From Acinetobacter sp. BY419 (lineage in GTDB: Bacteria > Pseudomonadota > Gammaproteobacteria > Pseudomonadales > Moraxellaceae), in contig NZ_JAGFXZ010000008.1 of assembly GCF_019038395.1 (NCBI RefSeq), forward strand, positions 1 through 64,000: a stretch of 64,000 nucleotides of DNA, written 5' to 3'. Positions 27,362 through 34,575 of the stretch are shown here, one piece after another. Below the pieces are notes generated by a model. It was not told the DNA's origin and ran no database searches. It worked only from the letters and a program-made list of their open reading frames with translations. How positions within the stretch are numbered: position 1 is the stretch's first letter; the number at the start of each line of letters is the position of its first letter. The translations under genes and the position numbers were made by a program.

Positions 27362-28252
27362 ATGAATGTTAATCAGGAACAGCTACTGATGTTTAAAACC
27401 GTGATGGAAACCGGGTCTTTCTCTGCGGCTGCCCGTCAACTGGGGAAAGTACCTTCCGCAGTCAGCATGGCGATTGCCAATCTGGAAATTGATCTGAATC
27501 TGGAACTGTTTCAGCGCATAGGCCGTGAACCGAAACCGACCACGCAGGCGCAGGTGCTGTATGAAAAAACCCAGCAGCTTCTGGTAGAAATGAACCAATG
27601 GAAACAGTATGCACAAGCCTTAAGTTCGGGCTTGGAGTCTGAACTGAATATCGTGGTGGTATCAGAATTGCTGCATACACGCTGGACCGATTATATCGTG
27701 TTGCTGGAACAGGAATTTCCCGCACTGCAAATCAATGTCTTTAGTGCACCTCAGGAAGATGCACATCGTATGCTGTTTGAAGGTTCAGCACAGCTGGCTT
27801 TAATGTTTGAACGCGAACAGCTGGAAACACGGGAACAGTTTGTGGAATTAAAACGTGAGGTGCTGGTCGCGGTAGTCGCCAAACAGCATCCCTTGAGTCA
27901 GTTTACTCAAGTCAGCTATGAACAGATTTTGCAAAACAGGCAGATTGTAGTAGCCAGTCGGGATCGTACCATTAAACCTGAACTGCTCTTTTCACGAAAT
28001 TACTGGCGTACCGACAATCATCACTCAGCTTGCAACATGATTCAGCAAGGTTTGGGCTGGGGCGTACTTCCACTCGAAATGCTGAATGAACAGCCACATT
28101 TGCAAGATCAGCTACAGATTTTGAATCTGCTCGATTTCACCCCAAAGTTTGAATATTTTGTTGACCTGGTCTGGAGCCGGGAAACCCGATTGGGCACAGC
28201 TGCTCATTTTTTGATTAATCACTTGCGTAAACAACGCAAAACCGGGCATTAA
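27362..28252 (+). CDS. aceR: LysR-family activator of aceI
   Basis: A 296-residue LysR regulator. The N-terminal winged helix reads FKTVMETGSFSAAARQLGKV (helix-turn-helix about residues 8-40) followed by PSAVSMAIANLE, and the effector domain carries VVVSELLHTRWTDY and NYWRTDNHHSACNMI. These match AceR of A. baumannii as I know it. I chose the ATG at 27362 (MNVNQEQL), which fits the family N-terminus. The upstream ATG at 27347 adds five unlikely residues. It is divergent from aceI with about 98 bases between the starts. Confidence 0.93.
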   Translation: MNVNQEQLLMFKTVMETGSFSAAARQLGKVPSAVSMAIANLEIDLNLELFQRIGREPKPTTQAQVLYEKTQQLLVEMNQWKQYAQALSSGLESELNIVVVSELLHTRWTDYIVLLEQEFPALQINVFSAPQEDAHRMLFEGSAQLALMFEREQLETREQFVELKREVLVAVVAKQHPLSQFTQVSYEQILQNRQIVVASRDRTIKPELLFSRNYWRTDNHHSACNMIQQGLGWGVLPLEMLNEQPHLQDQLQILNLLDFTPKFEYFVDLVWSRETRLGTAAHFLINHLRKQRKTGH

Positions 28253-28341
28253 TCACAGAAATTCAACGACAGTCTACTTGGTAAACAGGTCATTTATGAT
28301 ATATAAGAAAGCATAAGCAATAACCATAGAACTAGATCGTA

Positions 28342-29319
28342 ATGACATTAACTGCATTAAACCAATTAAAAAACGTGACGACCATTGTGGCAGACAGCAG
28401 TGATTTGAGTGCCATTGAAAAGTTTCGTCCGATTGATGCAACCACCAATCCTTCGCTCATTACTGCAGCAGCGAAACAACCTGAAAATCAGGCATTGATT
28501 GAAGCTGCTTTTCAGCAGGCGCAGCAAGAAGACTATGTGGATCATGCCCTGATCGAACGTACCATTGATATTTTAACGGTCAAATTCGGTGTCGAGATCT
28601 TAAACTTAATTGAAGGTCGTGTTTCAACTGAAGTTGATGCTTCCCTGTCCTTTAATACTGAAGCCACAATTGCCAAAGCCAAGGAATTGCTGGCACTTTA
28701 TGCGCAGTATGGGATTGATTCAGATCGCATCCTGATCAAGATTGCTTCTACCTGGGAAGGGATTCAGGCAGCGAAGGCACTTGAAGAAGAAGGGATTCAT
28801 ACCAATCTGACACTATTGTTTGGTCAGCATCAGGCACATGCCTGCGCCGATGCCAAAGTAACTTTAATTTCGCCTTTTGTCGGCCGTATTCTGGACTGGT
28901 ACAAGAAAGCCGAAGGTGTAGAGTCTTACCCAATTGAAAAAGATCCGGGTGTGCTCTCAGTTAAGCACATTTATGAATTCTATAAAGCACACGGCATTCA
29001 GACTGAAATCATGGGTGCAAGTTTCCGCAGTATTGATCAGGTTCTAGGCTTAAGCGGTTGTGACCTGCTCACGGTAGCACCAAACTTATTGGCCGAACTG
29101 GAAAATGATCAGCGTGAAGTTCAGGCTCAACTCTCAGCCAAAGATATTCAAGTTCAAGGCGAACTCAGTCCTATTAGCCATGCTGATTTTGAGGCGCAAC
29201 TGAAACAGGATCCGATGGCCAGTGAATTACTGCAAGGCGGCATTGATGGTTTCATCAAAGCCCGTGAACAACTGGCTGCTTTATTACGTGAAACTTTCCT
29301 GAGTACTACTGAAGTTTAA
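28342..29319 (+). CDS. tal: Transaldolase
   Basis: Transfers a dihydroxyacetone unit in the non-oxidative pentose phosphate pathway. The 325-residue length fits the class I transaldolase B-like type. DATTNPSLIT near residue 32 is the signature, and RILIKIASTWEGIQAAK near residue 133 holds the Schiff-base Lys. GRVSTEVDASLSF and PFVGRILDWYKK are further markers. The ribosome site is weak. In Acinetobacter, which lacks a standard phosphofructokinase, this pathway mainly interconverts sugars for biosynthesis. Terminator at 29342. Confidence 0.95.
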   Translation: MTLTALNQLKNVTTIVADSSDLSAIEKFRPIDATTNPSLITAAAKQPENQALIEAAFQQAQQEDYVDHALIERTIDILTVKFGVEILNLIEGRVSTEVDASLSFNTEATIAKAKELLALYAQYGIDSDRILIKIASTWEGIQAAKALEEEGIHTNLTLLFGQHQAHACADAKVTLISPFVGRILDWYKKAEGVESYPIEKDPGVLSVKHIYEFYKAHGIQTEIMGASFRSIDQVLGLSGCDLLTVAPNLLAELENDQREVQAQLSAKDIQVQGELSPISHADFEAQLKQDPMASELLQGGIDGFIKAREQLAALLRETFLSTTEV

Positions 29320-29341
29320 AGATAATTTAGCAAATTTCTCC

Positions 29342-29379
29342 AAGCCGATGTTGCTATAATGCCGCATCGGCTTTTTTTT
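29342..29379 (+). terminator. Terminator of tal, overlapping a TATAAT box
   Basis: AAGCCGATG at 29342-29350 pairs with CATCGGCTT at 29365-29373, followed by eight T residues in total. The loop contains TATAAT at 29355-29360, which could be the -10 element of the LysE-type gene just downstream. No good -35 was seen. Confidence 0.85.
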
Positions 29380-29396
29380 GTTCTTGCGAGTTGTTC

Positions 29397-30056
29397 GTGT
29401 TTGGTATTACAGATCTAACGACCTTTATTATTGGAACCACGTTGATTGTGTTGCTGCCTGGACCGAACTTCCTGTATGTCATGTCGATTGCCTCCCGTTT
29501 CGGGATCAAGACAGGTTATATGGGTGCTTTGGGCGTTTATACCGGTGATCTGATCCTGATCTTGTGTACGGCTCTGGGCGCAGCTTCGCTGTTACATACC
29601 TTTCCGGGGCTCTTTATTGCCCTGAAAATTATTGGAGCGATCTATCTCAGTTACTTGGGTATCAAACTGATCATCGCAGCCTATCAGACTTTCTTTCCGG
29701 CAAAGTCTTCACAACGTATACAGATTAAAAAACCAGCTTCAGACACTACTGAATCAATTCAGCCCTTTCGTACCGCGCTCACGATTAGTATTTTAAATCC
29801 TAAAGCGATTCTGTTTTATCTGTCTTTTTTTGTGCAGTTTGTCGATCCTGTCTATCCTTATCCGGCCCTGACCTTTACGCTACTGGCTGTGATCCTGCAA
29901 TTAATCAGTATGACCTATCTTTCGATCCTGATTTTTTCTGGTGTAAAACTCGCCTCCTATTTCAACCAGAAGTATAAAGTGACTGCCAGCTGTGTCGCAG
30001 CAGTCGGGCTCCTGTTTTGCGGTTTTGGCCTTAAACTGGCGACCTCTACCCTATAG
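29397..30056 (+). CDS. LysE/RhtB-family amino-acid exporter, LeuE-like
   Basis: A 219-residue inner-membrane exporter with about six hydrophobic segments. The N-terminal signature LIVLLPGPNFLYVMS is typical of RhtB/LeuE exporters, and SILNPKAILFYLSFFVQFV lies in the second repeat. I chose the GTG at 29397, which places VFGITDL at the N-terminus like LeuE. A TTG two codons earlier is possible. The substrate cannot be told from sequence. Confidence 0.87.
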   Translation: MFGITDLTTFIIGTTLIVLLPGPNFLYVMSIASRFGIKTGYMGALGVYTGDLILILCTALGAASLLHTFPGLFIALKIIGAIYLSYLGIKLIIAAYQTFFPAKSSQRIQIKKPASDTTESIQPFRTALTISILNPKAILFYLSFFVQFVDPVYPYPALTFTLLAVILQLISMTYLSILIFSGVKLASYFNQKYKVTASCVAAVGLLFCGFGLKLATSTL

Positions 30057-30164
30057 AATTCACAGTCTTCAAGAGCACCGCTGCTTCTCTTAAAAATTGT
30101 TAAAAGCATTGTGTTGATATGTGAAAAACGTATGATTTAAACGCATTTAAAAATAGTGTCATGG

Positions 30165-31329
30165 ATGATGCCAAAACTTTTACAAGATCTCTCCTTTCCG
30201 GCGATTATGGCCGGTTTTATTACCTGCATGATTGGGATCAGTGTTTCTGCCGTGCTCGTGATTGAAGCTGCACAAAGCCTGGGTGCCAACGCAGCACAGA
30301 TTAGCTCCTGGTTATGGGTGCTCGGCATTGGGGTTTCTGGTTTTTTACTGTCCTGGAAATATCGCTATCCGATTTCTACCGCCTGGTCGACTGCCGGTCT
30401 GGCGCTGGTCATCGCTTCTGCTGGCCATTACAGCCTGGGCGAAGCAATCGGTGATTTCCGGAATTCTGATTGCTGGTCTGGGTTTTTTTGGAATTTTCGA
30501 GCGAATTTTCCAGTTTATTCCACAAAGTCTCACCAGTGCCATGCTGGCAGGTATGTTATTAAAATTTGGTATCACAGTCTTTGGCAGCCTGCAACAGTCC
30601 TGGGAATTCGTGCTCTGCGTACTGGCGATTTATCTGGTTTCTAAAAAACTAAGTACGCGCTATAGCATCGTGATTACTGTCTTGATGGCAATTGCACTGT
30701 GTCCGTTCTTTATTTATTTCAACATTCCTCAGCTGAACTGGAATATTGCCCAGCCGGTATGGATTACACCTGAATTTAGCCTGCAGGCTGTTTTAGGATT
30801 GGCCTTACCCTTAGTGGTCCTTAATCTTGCTTCACAGTACCTGCCTGGGCTCGCCGTCATCAAAAGTTATGGCTATCCGCCAAAAGTAAATTCTATTCTA
30901 GGCTGGACCGGCATCACTCAGGCTGTACTGGCGCCTTTTGGCTGTTTCAGTGTCAATCTTGCCGCAATCAGTGCTGCGGTCAGTCTAGATGCCCAAGTGC
31001 ACCCTGATCCGGCCAAGCGCTATATTGCCGGTATGAGCTGTGGCCTTTTTTATATCCTGATGGGTTTCTTTGCAGCGACCCTCACCAGCGTACTGATGGC
31101 CTTTCCCGGCATTCTGATTACCGTCTTGGCCGGGAATTGCCCTGTTCGGCACGATTGGCCACAATATCGCGCTCGCCTTTCAGGACATTCATAATCGTGA
31201 TGCGGCGCTGATGACATTCCTGTTTAGTGCATCTAATATCCAGTTTTTCGGTATTGGTTCCGCGTTTTAGGGCTGTTACTTGGGCTGATGGTTTATTTCA
31301 TGTTCAAGCTTAGACCTCAGCCGGCTTAA
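30165..31329 (+). pseudogene. BenE-like benzoate/H+ symporter gene with three frame breaks
   Basis: Translation in pieces gives a full-length transporter of the BenE family: MMPKLLQDLSFPAIMAGF to GEAI, then VISGILIAGLGFFGIFER to ITVLAG, then ALFGTIGHNIALAF to GSAF, then LLLGLMVYFMFK to the stop at 31329. Breaks lie near 30452, near 31135 (an apparent extra base) and near 31270 (an in-frame TAG, then a frame change). Each is a single-base-type change, and the codons between breaks remain well conserved. This means either recent decay or sequencing error. If the sequence is right, the transporter is inactive. Confidence 0.8.
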
Positions 31330-31394
31330 ACTCATGTGTGAATAACCAGCAAAGGAATATCCCGGATTCAGGCCATTTTATGAGCCACCTGTTT

Positions 31395-31715
31395 TTAATG
31401 ACCTGCAGTCTGGGAAAACAGGTTAATGACCAATACCCCAGAAATGATTAGTGCAATCCCGATAAAAGCTGGCAGGTCAAGTGCCTGCTTGAAGATTACA
31501 TAGCCTGCAATTGCCGTTAGAATGATGCCAGCACCCGCCCAGAGCGCATAGGCAATGCCCAAAGGAATCACCTTGATTACCAGAGAGAGTAAATAAAACG
31601 CAATACAGAATAAAAACACCACTGCCAAAGATGGCCATAATCGGGTAAAACCTTCAGACTTCACCAAAAATGTAGATCCAGTCACCTCGGCAATAATAGC
31701 CAGAGTCAATAACAC
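31395..31715 (-). CDS. Small multidrug resistance (SMR, EmrE-like) protein, start disrupted
   Basis: Four membrane helices in 106 residues. IIAEVTGSTFLVKSEGFTR carries the essential Glu (Glu14 of EmrE) and IPLGIAYALWAGAGI the conserved Trp loop. The C-terminus NLFSQ matches EmrE relatives. The frame as read must start at GTG 31715, which omits a few N-terminal residues. An ATG at 31725 is ten bases upstream, so one base out of frame. A one-base error would restore an N-terminus such as MS-YVLLTLAII. The neighbouring benE-like gene has similar indels. Confidence 0.82.
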   Translation of the reverse strand: MLLTLAIIAEVTGSTFLVKSEGFTRLWPSLAVVFLFCIAFYLLSLVIKVIPLGIAYALWAGAGIILTAIAGYVIFKQALDLPAFIGIALIISGVLVINLFSQTAGH

Positions 31716-31829
31716 ATACGCTCATGAAACCGGATTTATGTTTTAAACTCCACAACATTTTTCAATGATCACTATTGGGAAGATCCAACAAAATAAGTCA
31801 TGAGAGATTCATTTTACGCCGCTTTCTCT

Positions 31830-32816
31830 CTAGGGGGAAAGCTGATGTAAAAAATCCAGGGTTTTGACAAAAGTTTGCTGACTTTCCTTTTTACCCATAA
31901 AAAACTGATATTCGTGAATGAGCCAGGCTTTGGACTCTGGATAAAATATTTCAGTCACAGGAACCTGCTGCGCCTTCAAGGCTTTTACAAATGGGAGTGA
32001 CTGGGTATCGGTGAGAAAGTCTTTATTGCCGCCACTAATCAGGACGGGCGGATAAGACGGCGTAATATGTTGAATTGGAGAAATCTGCTTTAAAAACTCA
32101 GCATCATTTTTACGCTCACCGGTATAGGCCTGAATCAGATTGAATACTCCCCATTCAATAATTTTCATTTCGTCAGGTGCAGTCCGGGCAAAGGCTTCCA
32201 GATCATAAATACCACAGTGCAGAATCAGACCTTTCAGCTGCTCAGCTTGTAAATTAGGCTTAATACCAGATTGTTCGGCAAATTCAGGGTTGGTCAAAAG
32301 AGCGGCATAATGGCTGGCCATATTTGCCCCTGCAGAATCTCCGGCCAGATATAAATTTCGGGCATCAATGTAGTAGGTTTCAGCATAGGTATCTAGGAAT
32401 TTCAGTGCCTGATTGATCTGATGTAACTGGCTTGGATAGGTCGCTTTTGGTGCAAACTGATATTGCACGGATACCACATTATAGCCCTGTGCAGCCAGAA
32501 GTTTGAAATACCCCCGTGCATGTTCTTTGGAACCTGAGATCCAGCCTCCCCCATGAATCCAGACAATGGTTGGCCGTGGGCCAATACGGGCAATATTCTG
32601 CGGTTGATACAGATCCAGAGATAATTTCTGCTGCGGCGCATAGGCAATATTTTGCTGCACGATGACAGCATCAGGCGCATAACGATCCATCAATTTTTGC
32701 TGCATGCTCGTGGTCAGGTTAAAAGCACCGGCAATGACTTTACTGTTCTGTACAGTCTGACAGCCAGAGAGGATAACTGATCCGAGCAGCAACAGATGAA
32801 TGGCAAAAAACCTCAA
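31830..32816 (-). CDS. Alpha/beta hydrolase (carboxylesterase) lipoprotein
   Basis: A secreted esterase/lipase-like protein. I favour the TTG at 32816, which has GAGGGG six bases upstream and gives a clean lipoprotein signal peptide, MRFFAIHLLLLGSVILSG before Cys. The frame is open to an ATG at 32909, but those 31 residues would spoil the signal peptide. Catalytic features are WIHGGGWISGS (oxyanion), LAGDSAGANMAS (nucleophile Ser), GGNKDFLTD (Asp) and WLIHEYQFF (His). It resembles the BD-FAE/HSL group (COG0657). Substrate unknown. Confidence 0.85.
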   Translation of the reverse strand: MRFFAIHLLLLGSVILSGCQTVQNSKVIAGAFNLTTSMQQKLMDRYAPDAVIVQQNIAYAPQQKLSLDLYQPQNIARIGPRPTIVWIHGGGWISGSKEHARGYFKLLAAQGYNVVSVQYQFAPKATYPSQLHQINQALKFLDTYAETYYIDARNLYLAGDSAGANMASHYAALLTNPEFAEQSGIKPNLQAEQLKGLILHCGIYDLEAFARTAPDEMKIIEWGVFNLIQAYTGERKNDAEFLKQISPIQHITPSYPPVLISGGNKDFLTDTQSLPFVKALKAQQVPVTEIFYPESKAWLIHEYQFFMGKKESQQTFVKTLDFLHQLSP

Positions 32817-33081
32817 AATCGTCCCCTCTACATGATCTAAAAACAGGCTACTGCATTTTAAACTATCCTTGTGCAAACCCGTACTATGCATCCCTTTATT
32901 TTTTAGCATTCATATTCAAATTCCGATTTTTTTACTCTGTTTTTTTCATTACTTTTACATTAAAAATATTTGTAATTTAATGAGTTTTTCCTATTTTACT
33001 GCTTTTTGCAATTGCACCTGATACAGCACTATGCTATCAATAAACCAAGACAAAAAATTAAACGACCTGCGGAGAAAAGCC

Positions 33082-33525
33082 ATGACCTATCAACATATTC
33101 TAGTCCCAGTGGACGGTTCAGAAATTTCCTTTTCTGCAGTACGACATGCTGCCAAAATTGCCAAGGCATTTGGTAGCCAGCTTTCTCTGATCAGCCTGAT
33201 TGCAGAAGATCCTTTCACTGAGGCTGATTTTTATTACAGCTCATCCATCATGAAAGAATATTTTATCGAGGCACATGCCAATGCTAAAAAGGCCTTGAAA
33301 GAAGCTACTGCCATCGCAGCCGCTGAAGGTATTGAAGCGGACTCCCGCATTGTCACAGGTTTAGTCAATGCAGAACATATTGCTGAAACCGCCAATGAAG
33401 TGAAAGCAGACCTGATTGTCATGGGTTCTCATGGCCGCAAAGGCTTCCAGAAAATGATTCTGGGCAGCTTTGCACAGGATGTTTTGGGTGCCAGTGAAAT
33501 CCCTGTCTTGATCGTGAAAAAATAA
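33082..33525 (+). CDS. Universal stress protein UspA family, copy 1
   Basis: A 147-residue UspA domain. The N-terminus YQHILVPVDGSE contains the Asp that contacts ATP, and GSHGRKGFQKMILGSFAQDV fits the G-x2-G-x9-G-S ATP-binding signature. I chose the ATG at 33082, with GGAGA seven bases upstream. The open frame from 33031 lacks family similarity. It is followed by a paralogue in the same direction 134 bases later, suggesting tandem duplication. Confidence 0.92.
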   Translation: MTYQHILVPVDGSEISFSAVRHAAKIAKAFGSQLSLISLIAEDPFTEADFYYSSSIMKEYFIEAHANAKKALKEATAIAAAEGIEADSRIVTGLVNAEHIAETANEVKADLIVMGSHGRKGFQKMILGSFAQDVLGASEIPVLIVKK

Positions 33526-33659
33526 TCCAGATGCTGCGTATCTTCAGGATGCGCAGCTCTTACTAATTTATCTTTGAAATTCAAACAAGACCTGCAGGGG
33601 AGATTAATTCACTCAAACCATACTCTCCCTTAGCGCCATAATAAATATCAGGAAGCACC

Positions 33660-34106
33660 ATGAATAACTATGATCATATTCTCGTAGCAGTCGATGAGTC
33701 CCCGATTTCCTATGCTGCCGCAGAACATGCGCTAGAACTGGCCAAAGTATTTCATAGCCATGTCACTTTGCTCAGTGTGATTGCAGTAGATCCCTTTAGG
33801 GGCGTAGATTTTTACAAAGTTGCTCCGGCAGTCACGGACTACTTCATGCATGCAGAACAAAATGCACTTGATCGTTTAAATGAACTGAAACTGAATTTTG
33901 TTCGTGATGGCATACAAGTGACGACAAAAATCCTGCATGATATGCCACCATCAGAAGGCATTATGCAGGCTGCAGATGAATTGTCGAGCGATCTCATCAT
34001 TATGGGCTCACATGGCCGTAAAGGCCTACAAAAACTGATGCTCGGCAGTGTAGCTCAGAATGTTCTGGCAATTTCGCCCATTCCTGTACTCATCGTCAGA
34101 CAATAA
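33660..34106 (+). CDS. Universal stress protein UspA family, copy 2
   Basis: A 148-residue paralogue of the preceding gene, sharing YDHILVAVDESPISY, VDPFRGVDFY (compare AEDPFTEADFY in copy 1) and GSHGRKGLQKLMLGSVAQNV. The ATP-binding signature is intact. AGGAAGC precedes the ATG. A terminator follows at 34126. The two copies probably respond to stress together, but each has its own upstream region. Confidence 0.92.
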   Translation: MNNYDHILVAVDESPISYAAAEHALELAKVFHSHVTLLSVIAVDPFRGVDFYKVAPAVTDYFMHAEQNALDRLNELKLNFVRDGIQVTTKILHDMPPSEGIMQAADELSSDLIIMGSHGRKGLQKLMLGSVAQNVLAISPIPVLIVRQ

Positions 34107-34125
34107 AAACGCCTGATCAAAGCAG

Positions 34126-34148
34126 AGCCTGTGTTATGCAGGCTTTTA
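34126..34148 (+). terminator. Terminator after the usp pair
   Basis: AGCCTG at 34126-34131 pairs with CAGGCT at 34139-34144 across a seven-base loop, followed by four T residues. Confidence 0.65.
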
Positions 34149-34355
34149 ACAGAGCTTTTGATTTAACTCACGCAAGAAAATTTCAGCATTAAGCTTGTTT
34201 TTAAATACTTTTTTGTACTCTCCGATCTGCTGAACGGAATGTGGCATATATTGAATAGAGATTTCAAGTAAGCCATTTTCAGGATTCTTGCTGACATGTA
34301 CGGCAATAATATGCTGGCTATTTAAATAAAAACCGTCTTCAATTTTCACTAACAT
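34146..34355 (-). CDS. Hypothetical small protein, 69 residues
   Basis: Begins MLVKIEDGFYLNSQHIIAVH and ends in a Lys/Leu-rich helix. It is probably a small soluble beta-rich protein with a C-terminal helix. I do not recognise a family. Its start overlaps by 17 bases the end of a second small ORF at 34339-34479, and the pair may be a two-gene unit. It is convergent with the usp genes. Confidence 0.65.
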   Translation of the reverse strand: MLVKIEDGFYLNSQHIIAVHVSKNPENGLLEISIQYMPHSVQQIGEYKKVFKNKLNAEIFLRELNQKLC

Positions 34356-34479
34356 CTCTTGGACAACCTCGACTAGTAAGCGGCTCTTTGATCCCTTTAT
34401 CCAGCTTACAGCTTAATAAACAAGTACCCTTTTCCATATAGTCATACTGTATACAACCTTTAGCAGTCACATCGGCCAT
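34339..34479 (-). CDS. Unannotated 46-residue Cys-rich small protein
   Basis: ATG at 34477-34479 opens a frame of 46 codons ending in TGA at 34339-34341. The product contains KGCIQYDYMEKGTCLLSCKL and RGCPRDVSEN, with four cysteines at about residues 9, 20, 24 and 39, a spacing that could bind a metal or form disulfides. No ideal ribosome site is visible. It overlaps the start of the 69-residue ORF, as co-translated small genes often do. The codons look like real Acinetobacter usage. Family unknown. Confidence 0.5.
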   Translation of the reverse strand: MADVTAKGCIQYDYMEKGTCLLSCKLDKGIKEPLTSRGCPRDVSEN

Positions 34480-34527
34480 ACAGATATTTCAAATGTATTT
34501 AAAGCCAGCATTTGACATAAAAATAGA

Positions 34528-34561
34528 TAAAAAAACCGGATCATATCGATCCAGTTTTTTT
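34528..34561 (-). terminator. Terminator of pepN
   Basis: A-rich arm with CGGATC pairs with GATCC-G-T-rich arm around ATAT, with one mismatch, and a T run on the minus strand just after the pepN stop. Confidence 0.75.
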
Positions 34562-34575
34562 AAGGATATTTGAGG

